Source: Gonatopus flavifemur
Taxonomy: Eukaryota; Arthropoda; Insecta; Hymenoptera; Dryinidae
Direction: 5' to 3'
Length of the DNA: 64,000 nucleotides
NCBI GenBank assembly: GCA_018340375.1
Contig: JAFFJZ010000007.1
Location: 4,898,001 to 4,962,000 of the forward strand
The notes under the pieces are model-generated. The model was not told where the DNA came from, made no database searches, and saw only the letters and a program-made list of their open reading frames with translations. Shown here in pieces: positions 45,529 to 55,904 of this stretch (positions are counted from its first letter, which is position 1; each line of letters starts with the position of its first letter). The position numbers and the translations under genes are program-made.

Positions 45529-45710
45529 GGATATGTGAGATGAATCAACCAACCGCTTTGAATGATCGAGTTAGCTTCCAATTTTTCTTCAATTTCCGTG
45601 TCTCCGGTTTCCGTTTTTGCCAATTTGACTATTATATTTGCGATTGGTAGCCAGGATTGTAGGAACGAATCGATGGGTTTGTGGAGAATTGCAGTGGAAT
45701 CAAGTTGAAT
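45529..45710 (-). CDS. Candidate host exon (gene B)
   Basis: Between an acceptor CCTTTTCACAG and a donor ATCC/GTAGAA lies an open frame with IQLDSTAILHKPIDSFLQSW, LPIANIIVKLAKTETG and IIQSGWLIHLTYP. It looks like conserved globular protein, unlike the transposon frames around it. Its phase does not match a direct join to the exon at 46.2 kb, so an exon between them or a lesion is needed. I do not recognise the family. Confidence 0.4.
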
Positions 45711-46220
45711 CTGTGAAAAAGGTGTAAGCATAATAAACAGGTTGAGAGTGGGACAATACAAAATCAATGAAATAAAGATTATTATACAAGCGAATATCAA
45801 TTTGGTGCACGTAAGTTTGTAAGAGTTGAGGAGATTTCCTGGGTTTTTGTTGTTCTATAAAAGTCCAATCTCTCTTGAACTGCCCTCTCAGCCACATTTT
45901 CTCATATATTGATCATCGATAAATTCGACTGGTAAACAGAGTGATTGAAAATCACCTGTGCCTCCGTCAGATACTGGAGAAACCAATGAAAATATAATTT
46001 TTTAACCTCAATATGATATAATCAGAACCACAGATGTTCTTTCTAGTGCAATTTCCGATAGATCGACCTATGATGATCACATTTTAAATGGAAATGCCAG
46101 TTAGAAATTCCGAAATTGTATTGAAGAACATCCTTGATAAGAACATTGTGTGATACCATTTGGTATAATATTAGTCTGAATGTTACTTCCGTTCAAATTG
46201 TTTAATATGGAAAAGTATAC

Positions 46221-46420
46221 CTTGATTTATACTGTCTGTTTTTTTCAAATTCAACATTGAAGTTGCAATTAATTTTTCTCTACGTTTGATGTAGACAGAT
46301 TGAAATGCTCCATGAGTATTAGAATCGCGTGTTGAAGGAACATAAAATCTTTCTTTGGAATACCCAGGGAATAGAGCAGCGGCCTATTGAGCCAATTCCT
46401 CGAATCTTGCTCCCTTTATC
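46221..46420 (-). CDS. Candidate exon (gene B) with an in-frame TAG
   Basis: The acceptor TTTCCTAG at 46421 and donor CAAG/GTATAC at 46221 bound a 200-base exon. It reads IKGARFEELAQ, a TAG at 46384-46386, then AAALFPGYSKERFYVPSTR and DSNTHGAFQSVYIKRREKLI. The incoming phase fits the donor of the 47.4-kb exon exactly. The stop suggests a pseudogene, a nonsense allele, or a slightly different acceptor (CAATAG at 46384 would skip it but breaks the phase). Function unknown. Confidence 0.35.
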
Positions 46421-46429
46421 CTAGGAAAT

Positions 46430-47448
46430 GGGGTATAAAATCTTCTTCCAATCATTTTCAACATCAGAAAATTTAAATAGTTGCATCCAATGAAGATTTT
46501 TGTGGAAGTCTTCCTGAACTATCTAAATAACATCTTGAAGATATATAAAAGATGTTTCATGCAACTTTACTAGATATCTTGTGCAAATCTTCCAAGATGT
46601 CTGAAATGTCTCTGAAAATATCTTTCAGATATCCGACACATGTCTTCAGAGTGTTCAAGATATATAAACTTGTTTCATAAGACATATTTCAAATTTCTTG
46701 GAGATATCTTTCAGAACAGTCTGAAAGAGTGATCTAAAAATGTTCACTGAGAAGTTATTCAGCGAAATTGTTCACAGTTTTCGAAAAATAACTTGAGTTG
46801 AAGAAAATAACTCCAAAACTTCTAATCTAGGAAGCATAATTTCAAGAAAAGGCAAAAGCGTAAAAAATACACAGGAGGAACAGCACAAGGGAAGCAATCT
46901 TGTTACAAAGAGTGACAATTAGTATGCTCAAAGATTATTAGCTTGAAGGCAAGAGAGAAACTCTTGAAGAGTTACGTTTGAACCACAGCATTATACGATT
47001 GCAAAACTTGGACGATGGGAATAACTCATCAACGAAGATTTGCGATTTCTGAAATGTTTAAATTGCACTATAGTGTTATAAAAGAATGCTCAGGATAAAT
47101 TGGATAGAGAAATAGAAAAGTGAAGGGGTACTTGAGGGGATAAATGAGAAAAAAAATTTTTTGAAGCATGTCGTTAAAAGGAAAATCTGATAGGACACAC
47201 GTTACGGCATGATAATTTTCTGAAACTATTCAAAAAATGAATGGTGCAACTTGTGAAGGTAGACCTAGATCAAGTTATATGAAACAAATTACAGAAGACA
47301 ATGGCTGTCATAGATATATAAAATAAAACGTTCGGTGGATAATAGACAGGGTCGGAGGATTTCATTAAACCAATCACAAGACTGATTACTTCATGATGAT
47401 GTAATTCAAAAGTTCCCCGTAACATTGCTCTGTAGATATTGAACTTAC
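46430..47448. other. Intron-like stretch with TCTTCAAGA repeat
   Basis: 46520-46745 is built of AGATATCTT, TCTTCCAAGATGTC and similar words, as at 4.2-4.5 kb. The rest shows no supported gene. Confidence 0.4.
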
Positions 47449-47710
47449 GGACGAGCACGTGTACGTCGCATTCCATGAAGCACAACCAGTTTTGATACTG
47501 TTCCAATGGAGAAATATGTGCTATTCTTCGTTTTTAGGAGCTGTGCGTATTCCTCAGGATCTTTTTCAAAATTGTAGAATCCGATTCCATCTTCTCCTTC
47601 TTGGGTTTCCATCAAAATTCCATATACATAATTTTGCAATCGTAACTTGAAATAATTTGCCTGAGGATCTGATAAAATCATCCAAATTAGAATTTCTAAG
47701 AATTTTCCCG
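47449..47710 (-). CDS. Candidate host exon (gene B)
   Basis: This 262-base exon lies between the strong acceptor CATTTTTACAG and the strong donor GTCC/GTAAGT. It is open throughout: GKFLEILIWMILSDPQANYF, KLRLQNYVYGILMETQEGED, GIGFYNFEKDPEEYAQLL. It ends in phase with the exon at 46.2 kb. The sequence has no transposon motif and reads like a conserved cytoplasmic protein, but I cannot name it. Confidence 0.45.
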
Positions 47711-48316
47711 CTGTAAAAATGTAACTAGAATCTCCATTCAGGGTTATGGCACGAAAATCTGAATGACGGATTCAAAATTTAACACACATTTGGAATTTCA
47801 AAATCAAGAATACGGAATTTGGAATAAAGAGGAAAAGTACAAACATAAGTCACATAACAATAACAGAAGACGTGGACAAAATATGAATGTCTTTTCAAAA
47901 ATCTCAGCTGGAATTGATACATTGAAACCCTGAATGGAAAAATAAATGAAAATTACAATTGATTTGTTTTCAAGTAGGTTAGATGCAACTGCAGTTATTA
48001 GTACATGTATACGGCTGGTTCTGTAGGCTTCTCATTCAAAAACGAAACTTTGATATGATTGAGAACAGAGAAAAACTTGTGGAATACGCGGAGTTGAAAT
48101 ATAGTAAGCAATTAATTGAGCAAAGAATCTGATGTTCTTGGCGTTTCCATAGAGTTCAAAGTTTGGTTACAAAATTAGTGAGAAAAAGGAATAATTCCTC
48201 ATAAAAAGATTCTATTGTATAAGAAAAATTTACTATACGTAAGCCAATGCTGAGCTTGCTTTTGCAAAAGATAAATTGAATCAGATTTAAACAAGAATAT
48301 ATAACATTGAAAATCA
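47711..48316. other. Spacer between genes B and A
   Basis: AT-rich, with no exon or repeat that I can support. It would include the 3' untranslated region of gene A on the minus strand. Confidence 0.35.
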
Positions 48317-48556
48317 TCAAGCACCTTCTTCTCCTTTTTTCTGCGTATCGACATTTTCTGTACCACTGTCCGCCAATAGAGGTTGAGTTTCTTTATCTAC
48401 CACGACCACGCGATTATTAGAAATATCTTCCAACACATTCCCATTAGGCAAATCACCTTTCTCATCAGTAACGGGAACGAGATAATGAACGTTTAGTTGA
48501 TTGTAAGTGGGAAGTGAATTTTGTGGCGTGATATGTTCTGCTCCAGTAGGGATACA
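48317..48556 (-). CDS. Terminal coding exon of candidate host gene A
   Basis: The acceptor TTATAACAG at 48557 is followed by 79 open codons and a TGA at 48317-48319: CIPTGAEHITPQNSLPTYNQ, LNVHYLVPVTDEKGDLPNG, EDISNNRVVVVDKETQPLL. The frame has no internal start, so it is easy to miss. It joins in phase to the upstream exon at 49.4 kb. The composition (hydrophilic, with a VVVVDKE strand) gives no family assignment. Confidence 0.5.
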   Translation of the reverse strand, partial: CIPTGAEHITPQNSLPTYNQLNVHYLVPVTDEKGDLPNGNVLEDISNNRVVVVDKETQPLLADSGTENVDTQKKGEEGA

Positions 48557-48774
48557 CTGTTATAAATTTCTGATTGAATTTTCAATCACAAGTAATGGAA
48601 GCAATTTCCACTCACGTAAATGAAAAATAATGTACAGTAGTATTGAGAATCCAATAACCAGTTCTTTAAATTTCATGCACATGTTCATGGTTGTTGAGAG
48701 AAATCATGATTGAAAATTCAATAACAAGTTATTTAAATTTCATGCACATGTTCAAGATCGTTGAAAAAAAAGAT

Positions 48775-48850
48775 CACCTTCACAAGATTTGAACGCGGGG
48801 CGTCGGAACCGGACGCCACAGCCCTATTACTCTAACCACCGCCACTTACG
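48775..48850 (-). other. tRNA-like sequence in the gene A intron
   Basis: On the minus strand, GTGGCGGTGGTTAGAGTAATAGG has an A-box look. GGCGTC and GACGCC form a 6-bp anticodon-type stem around CGGTTCC, and CGCGTTCAAATCTTG stands for the B box. The acceptor and T arms pair poorly, so it is a tRNA pseudogene or SINE head. Confidence 0.45.
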
Positions 48851-49441
48851 CGGACGGGTGCATTTTTCTGCCTATATCACCCTACGTTCATTCTTCAAAC
48901 TTGTGAATCAAGATGTACTTATGATGTAGAAACACTGAACAAATCGTATGATCTAACTAATACATAGTTGAAGTGGATACGTGGATGACTTCGTCAAAGC
49001 GTTAGTATACAGGGTGACCGAAGGGAGAAAAATTGTATTTCCAGGGCGTATTCTGCAGCCATAATGCAAGAATTTCCGATTTTTTGAAGATTAGTTCTTG
49101 AGATATGAGCATTTTTAGATTTTTTTTCAAATCCAAATCAACTTGGATCACTTTGGTTATTTTCAGTTGGATACCAGTACAGCCCTGATTTGATTGCAAT
49201 TATAATGATATTGAAATGATATTATTATGTTATTATAATGGATTAAATTTTTCCAAGTTTTTTCAATCACCTGTACATTAATTTCAATTTTCATGCACAA
49301 TAACTTGAAAATTCAATAACATGTATTTGGATTCCTATTTCAGTTCACGAAAATTGAATTTTCATTCACATATGTTCATGAAAAGTACATGAAATTTCAA
49401 GAAATTTTTAACAGTGTACATCCTAAACCAAGGTTGTACAC

Positions 49442-49530
49442 TGATGGAAAGATGGGCATCCCGGCGTTGGAATTATCAGAATATTCGATTCTTTTTGTAG
49501 AATTATTTTCCGAAGGATGATTCATATCTA
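49442..49530 (-). CDS. Upstream exon of candidate host gene A
   Basis: The acceptor TTTTTTCCAG at 49531 is followed by an exon containing an ATG at 49525-49523 (MNHPSENNSTKRIEYSDNSN, AGMPIFPS). It ends at CCATCA/GTGTAC at 49442, in phase with the 48.3-kb exon. The join gives 107 residues if this ATG is the start, more if coding continues upstream. The donor is weak, so the boundary is uncertain. Confidence 0.4.
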
Positions 49531-49885
49531 CTGGAAAAAATAATAGAATATTATCAAGACATAATGCTTTGTTCAAATACGAATGTGTTCAGATCCAATC
49601 ATAAGATTCATAAATGCACACTCATAATGTTGTTGAAGTTCGAATCGTACGTAAAAACGAATTATTAATCGAATAATGAAATGCCTACCTGTTGAAAACC
49701 TAAAATTTTACTGCACATTGTTTAAATGATGTTCCCAGCTTCGGAGAGTTAATTTCAGAAGATGAATAAGAATGATTCATCAGATGTTGTGAGTTTCAAT
49801 TTCCGTTTCGTTTGTATAATCGATTCGAACTTCAACAACATTAGTTATGAACATTATTTTCTTGAAGGATAATATTCATAAACGT

Positions 49886-50244
49886 TAGGGCTATGCGAGT
49901 AGTTATTTTTTCGAGTCGAGTCAAGTCCAGTGAATGAAGTTTCGAGTCGAGCCGAGTACTCGAAATTTATAGAGTACTCTCAAATTTTCCAAGTACCCGG
50001 TAGATTTTCAAGTACTCGAAGCAACCTTCTTATCTTGATAACGCGAATACGATCTACATGTGATATTGGATAACGAACCCCCGTGTTTCCTCAGAATTTT
50101 CTACTTTTTAGAAATGATGATTCATGATAATTCAAAAAACATTGACAAATCACTCGAAAAATTTCGAGTAACTTGAAAATTTCCAGTAGTAGAAAATACT
50201 CCTCTCGAGTATACTCGAAAATTTCCATTACTCGCACACCGTTA
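49886..50244. repeat. 359-bp hAT-type MITE
   Basis: The ends TAGGGCTATGCGAGTA and the inverse of TAACGGTGTGCGAGTA are flanked by ATAAACGT and ATAAACAT (49878-49885 and 50245-50252), a 7/8-matching target duplication. The interior is full of CGAGTACTCGA-type words. Non-coding. Confidence 0.85.
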
Positions 50245-50252
50245 ATAAACAT

Positions 50253-51283
50253 TGATACAACAGGATGAAAAGAGATTATGCACTGAATTAAAAATTCGGG
50301 TTGATTTTTGACATGAAATTCATCAATTGAATAAGTAAAATTGCACATCACACAACAATTTAAGAAAGTCAAAAAAGGGTAGATGAACAATTTTGTATTG
50401 CTGTGAAAAATGTATCTCACCAAATGACAGTTGAACTTGGACAATGTTCTGACCAAATCTCACTGGTGATTCTCTAATGAGATTTGGTCAGGAAAAACAT
50501 TTGATTCCCGCCAAATCTCATCGAATCTCGGACAATGTTCTAGCCAAATCTCATGGAATTTCACCTGTCAGATTCGATTGATTCTTTGAACTAGGGTAAT
50601 GTCATACGGTTTGATCAAAATAAAAATCCTCATCATTTATGGGAAGGAATTGTCTTCACACGAAGTGAAATTCAATAAACAAATTGGAAGTTCAACAAAA
50701 TGTGAAATGGGTTACATACTAACTTCTTTTAATTCATTTTTGATTGATAAATTTGGTGGGGGAGAAGACGCGAATTCACGATTTCTCGTTTTTCCCTAAC
50801 CTCACTTTTACCGAGACTGTGGTTTTGAATACGACACATTGAATATATGATGATTCAAAATAATATTGTTTCCATGATGAAAAACACAACAATACAAAAT
50901 ATATTCACATATATATATATTCATATGGAAGTGTAACTAAAAGTATTTATACCCGCTTATGGAATGTATAAAATACTTACCAACTTATTCTCAGTTTGGC
51001 AGATTATAATCTTATCAACTCGTCTCATACCTGTATAATATGAATAACACTTCGGTGGAAATTACACACTGTATCACGATGTCAATACATTGTATTAATA
51101 ATCGCGTCTTGTACGATTTTCTATATATATTTCATTATCTGCACAAAAGAAACAAACGACATCAAAACACTCACGCTCGACTCAAAACCGTTTCCCTTAT
51201 TCGGAATCAAAATCAATTTCTTCGATCGTCCGTCCGGGCGCTAGCGTACCATAATATCTCGACTCTCACATACCCAAGAAGCA
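50253..51283. other. Spacer with TGAGATTTGGTCAG repeat
   Basis: At 50430-50570 GACAATGTTCT-ACCAAATCTCA occurs twice directly and once inverted. The same words return at 58.7-58.9 and 60.29 kb around the LINE insertion. From 51240, CGACTCTCACATACCCAAGAA is the left flank of the palindrome and matches the inverse of 25610-25640. No gene. Confidence 0.45.
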
Positions 51284-52304
51284 TGTGTCCCCAGTGATGC
51301 CAGCATTTGGTCGACCGAGTCGATTTACCCTCTCCATCTGACCATTTCTCGTCCCCACCATTCCAGCCGAGAGTACGCACACATTGAAACCCGTATTCAT
51401 GTGATTCGGAACCGGTCGGTTCACTTCGAGTCAGCTCGGACAATCGAGAGAGAACCAACTATCCGTCGGTCTTTGTCTTCTCAATATGTTTTACGATCGG
51501 CTAACTCCGTGCAAGATCGGAAAAAATTTAAAGCCCACGCGGTCGACTTACCGAAAAGTTGCACCGCTTTTTCTCTTCCAAGCGACAATTTTATTGTAAT
51601 CAGTATCGAACTGACTTACCCGGCACCCCGGGCAATTCTCGGCCGGGGCCCTTCGATATTTTTTTCGTTTTTTTTTCAAATCAAGAGCCAGTTCAATACT
51701 GATTATCAAATTATCACGATGAAATATAGATTTGATGCATAGCATCATTTAATTGAATTAAAATCGAATATGAGTAAATAATTTTTGAATTATTATTTAT
51801 TTTTCATAAATTTTATAAGATTATTGGTTATTCTTATGACTGATTATGAAGCTTTCAAGAACTCCTATATGTATTGTATAAAAATTTTCTAATAGTTGCG
51901 TATTTCTAATCATTATTTTAAATCTTGATGATTTTTCAATGAATTTCATTAGAATTGTCAATCAATCGATGGTTGAAAAATTCTAAGATAGTTTGGGGAT
52001 CTATGATAAATGTCCTGCAGTGAATTCCATAATTTTCCCTGATGAATTAATTTCCAGAGATCACTATGATATTCCAATAATGAGGATAATCAAATCAACA
52101 TCGATTATCAGATGTTGATCAACATCAAAATAATAAGACTGAATATTCAATTGATCGAGTGCAAATTATTTTCAATGGACTGAATAATTAGATTTGAGCA
52201 TTCAAATTGATATTTCATCATTTCACGCATTATCAGTCTCTTTCCTTCGCTGCATTACTTCATACACGTAATATGTGGATCGAAATACTACAAGACCCCA
52301 TAGC

Positions 52305-52372
52305 CTAGCGGCAAAAGACATGTTTCTTCCGGAAGAACGGTCGGGTTCGATTCTGTGTGGAGACATTTCATT
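52305..52372 (+). other. tRNA-like sequence in the left arm
   Basis: ACCCCATAGCCTAGCGGCAAA is a good A box, TTTCTTCCGGAAGAA an anticodon-like hairpin, and GTCGGGTTCGATTCTG a good B box. Acceptor pairing is incomplete. The mirror copy is at 54332-54398. Possibly a tRNA pseudogene or SINE captured before the palindrome formed. Confidence 0.55.
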
Positions 52373-53816
52373 TTTTTTTTGTCATCTCTCTGGTGAATAA
52401 TTAGATTTCACATCTGATTATTATTTTTTATGTCATTACATCGTCATGTTATCAATAATCCTGATCTTTCGGAATGCACTTGCGGATTCGACCAAGTACA
52501 GGTCCGAGTCGATTGGAAATTTCCCAAATATTCGTGTCCATGAGATATACACAGTAAAAGATTTTTCGTCAAATTCAACACACAAGCGAATGAAATTTCG
52601 AAACTTTGTCTCCGTGGAATATAGACTGATCGATTCGAAATCTTCTGAAAAGAAAAACAATGAATATCACTTCGAAGGAACGTTTTTAAAAGAGTGTACT
52701 TGCAAATTCCATCAATTTCTGTGACAAATTGATGGAAAAAATTTCAGAAACTTGTGTCCATCGAATAAAGACCGATCGATTTGCAATCTACTGAAATGAA
52801 AAATGAAATCACTTCGGAGGAATGTTTTTAAAGAAGTATACTTGCAAATTCCATCAAACCCTTCGACGAATTGATAAAAAAATTTCGAAACTTTGTCTCC
52901 GTGGAATATAGACCGATCGATTCTGGATCTCCCCACGGAGAGCAATGGATTCTAAGAAGTATGACAAATATCATGAAGGCTGGAATATTTCATAATGTAT
53001 TTTCGAGTATGAGGACAAGTATCTAGATTATAAGTGTTATAAGTACAAGTATCCATTTATGATGAAGGTGTTTGTTTTGTGGTAGATGGTACTGTCAACT
53101 CCAGAGCTCTATATGAATTCACTAGTTCGAAAAGAATTCTTGAAGAGTTCTATTCTCGCTCTTGAAAAAGGATTCTTCGTGTGGTATCTTGGCGGGTTCA
53201 TGTCCTGAGGAATATCTTTTTTTCCGATTTCATATTATTCTTTTCTCAATTCAAGCAACTGAAGATAGTAATTGTAATAATCTTATATTATAATAGGAAA
53301 TAACTTTTTTTCCTTGCTGTTATTATATTGATATATCACTGGTTGACGGTACCATCTACCCCAAAACAAACACCTTCATCATAAATGGATACTTGTACTC
53401 ATAACACTTATAATCTAGATACTTGTCCTCATACTCGAAAATATATTATGAAATATTCCAGCCTTCATGATATTTGTCATACTCCTTAGAATCCATTGCT
53501 CTCCGTGGGGAGATCCAGAATTGATCGGTCTATATTCCACGGAGACAAAGTTTCGAAATTTTTTTATCAATTCGTCAAAGGGTTTGATGGAATTTGCAAG
53601 TATACTTTTTCAAAGACGTTCCTCCGAAGTGATTTGATTTTTCATTTCATTAGATTTCGAATCGATTGGTCTTTATTCGATGGACACAAATTTTTGAAAT
53701 TTTTCCATCAATTCGTCACAGGAATTGATGGAATTTGCAAGTACACTTCTTCAAAAACGTTCCTCTGAAGTGCTATTAATTTTTCATTTCAGAAGATTCT
53801 GCATCGATCGGTCTAC

Positions 53817-54142
53817 ACAGTAAAAAGAAATTCCGTCATTGTGTAAAAAAGAAGCACGTGTCAAAATTCAAGTGTTGAATATTCAACTACGTGTCAAAAT
53901 TCAAGTGTTGAATATTCAACTACGTGTTAAAATTCAAGTGTTGAATATTCAACACTTTTGTGTGTTCATTTAACACACTGATCAAATGCTGTTCGATCAA
54001 TTCATTTTCAACACATTAAAATGTTATTCGAGTTCAAATTAACACTTTGTGAGTGTCACTCTGGAATCAACACAAGTTGAGTGTGAAGAAAAATGGTGAA
54101 CATTCGCTTGTGTGTTGAATTTGACGAGAAATCTTTTACTGT
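53817..54142. repeat. Insertion in the right arm with ACACAGTAAAA ends and GTGTTGAAT repeats
   Basis: ACACAGTAAAAAGAAATTCCGTC at the left and GACGAGAAATCTTTTACTGTGT at the right form an inverted pair. Inside, TTCAAGTGTTGAATATTCAAC is repeated directly three times (53868-53960). The left arm keeps only the outer ~45 bases at 52550-52592, so it either lost or never fully gained this segment. Confidence 0.7.
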
Positions 54143-54331
54143 GTATATCTCATGGACACGAATATTTGGGAAATTTCCAATCGACTCGGACCTGTACTTG
54201 GTCGAATCCGCAAGTGCATTCCGAAAGATCAGGATCATTGATAACATCACGATGTAATGACATAAAAAATAATAATCAGATGTGAAATTTAATTATTCAC
54301 CAGAGAGATGCCAAAAAAAGTGAAATGTCTC

Positions 54332-54398
54332 CACACAGAATCGAACCCGACCGTTCTTCCGCAAGAAACATGTCTTTTGCCGCTAGGCTATGGGGTCT
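54332..54398 (-). other. tRNA-like sequence in the right arm (mirror copy)
   Basis: This is the inverse of 52305-52372, with CTTGCGGAAGAA where the left arm has CTTCCGGAAGAA, so the two copies have begun to diverge. The A and B boxes are intact. Confidence 0.55.
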
Positions 54399-55407
54399 TG
54401 TAGTATTTCGATCCACATATTACGTCTATGAAGTAATGCAGCGAAGGAAAGAGACTGATAATGCGTGAAATGATGAAATATCAATTTGAATGCTCAAATC
54501 TAATTATTCAGTCCATTGAAAATAATTTGCACTCGATCAATTGAATATTCAGTCTTATTATTTTGATGTTGATCAACATCTGATAATCGATGTTGATTTG
54601 ATTATCCTCATTATTGGAATATCATAGTGATCTCTGAAAATTAATTCATCAGGGAAAATTATGGAATTCACCGCAGGACATTTATCATAGATCCCCAAAC
54701 TATCTTAGAATTTTTCAACCATCGATTGATTGACAATTCTAATGAAATTCATTGAAAAATCATCAAGATTTAAAATAATGATTAGAAATACGCAACTATT
54801 AGAAAATTTTTATACAATACATATAGGAGTTCTTGAAAGCTTCATAATCAGTCATAAGAATAACCAATAATCTTATAAAATTTATGAAAAATAAATAATA
54901 ATTCAAAAATTATTTACTCATATTCGATTTTAATTCAATTAAATTATGCTATGCATCAAATCTATATTTCATCGTGATAATTTGATAATCAGTATTGAAC
55001 TGGCTCTTGATTTGAAAAAAAAACGAAAAAAAATATCGAAGGGCCCCGGCCGAGAATTGCCCGGGGTGCCGGGTAAGTCAGTTCGATACTGATTACAATA
55101 AAATTGTCGCTTGGAACTTGGAAGAGAAAAAGCGGTGAAACTTTTCGGTAAGTCGACCGCGTGGGCTTTAAATTTTTTCCGATCTTGCACGGAGTTAGCC
55201 GATCGTAAAAACATATTGAAAAGACAAAGACCGACGGATAGTTGGTTCTCTCTCGATTGTCCGAGCTGACTCGAAGTGAACCACCGGTTCCGAATCACAT
55301 GAATACGGGTTTCAATGTGTGCGTACTCCGGGCTGGAATGGTGGGGACGAGAAATGGTCAGATGGAGAGGGTAAATCGACTCGGTCGACCAAATGCTGGC
55401 ATCACTG

Positions 55408-55827
55408 TGTGTCCCGAGCTTCTCTAGACTGGAGAGCATCGTGAATGTAATGCAACGATGCTCATGCAATTCACGTTCAGCGTCCATGCTTTTAAAGCAT
55501 GAATCCAATCATTTCAATTGATGGATAATATCATCCACATGTATTATGAGAACCGAACTACTCACGGTCTGTTTTCATGCTATGGAAGCATGACTGAAAT
55601 CAAGCTCTAGAATCATTCGATTCAAATGTTAAAAGTTCATGGATTCTCTCTCGGTGTAACTACACCATCCGTAATATTGATCATACATGGACTACTGTTT
55701 TGTTGAAATCACGAATCTTTACTGAATTATATTTAGTGGGAGAAATTGATTGCTTAGTGCTTTCAACGAAACAAGGTTCTACTAAACGATAATGGTGAGC
55801 CCTACTATTCCAGTTTTCTCCGTGTAA
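55408..55827 (-). repeat. Repeat interrupted by the palindrome; empty site for the 22-25-kb insertion
   Basis: 55658-55827 is the inverse of 21822-21993, here uninterrupted at the TA (55657-55658). The part from 55408 to 55650 is the CACCGAGAGAGAATCC side. The last bases before the palindrome are the target GGGACACA, with the other half of the repeat at 51240-51291. Non-coding. Confidence 0.75.
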
Positions 55828-55904
55828 TTATTTATTATTCGGTCTTTCATCACGATAGACTTTTCTAAAAGAAATATATATGACTGAAAAAGTAGAATCT
55901 GCAC

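Larger units (their letters stand above)
51292..55407. mobile_element. 4.1-kb palindromic element with hAT ends
   Basis: The ends CAGTGATGCCAGCATTTGG and its inverse carry an identical 8-bp duplication TGTGTCCC on both sides (51284-51291 and 55408-55415). Two arms of ~1.8-2.1 kb (to about 53110 and from about 53335) face each other around a ~0.2-kb centre. They mirror one another in order and stay highly alike, apart from indels such as the extra ~300 bp at 53.8-54.1 kb in the right arm. The longer open frames are mirrored and show no transposase motif. The element must be moved by a hAT transposase supplied elsewhere. A lone copy of its end sits at 22967. Confidence 0.92.

Noticed and set aside
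50091..50456. 121-codon minus-strand frame, hydrophobic
   Set aside because: It runs across the end of a MITE and into a non-coding repeat; low-complexity AT-rich translation.
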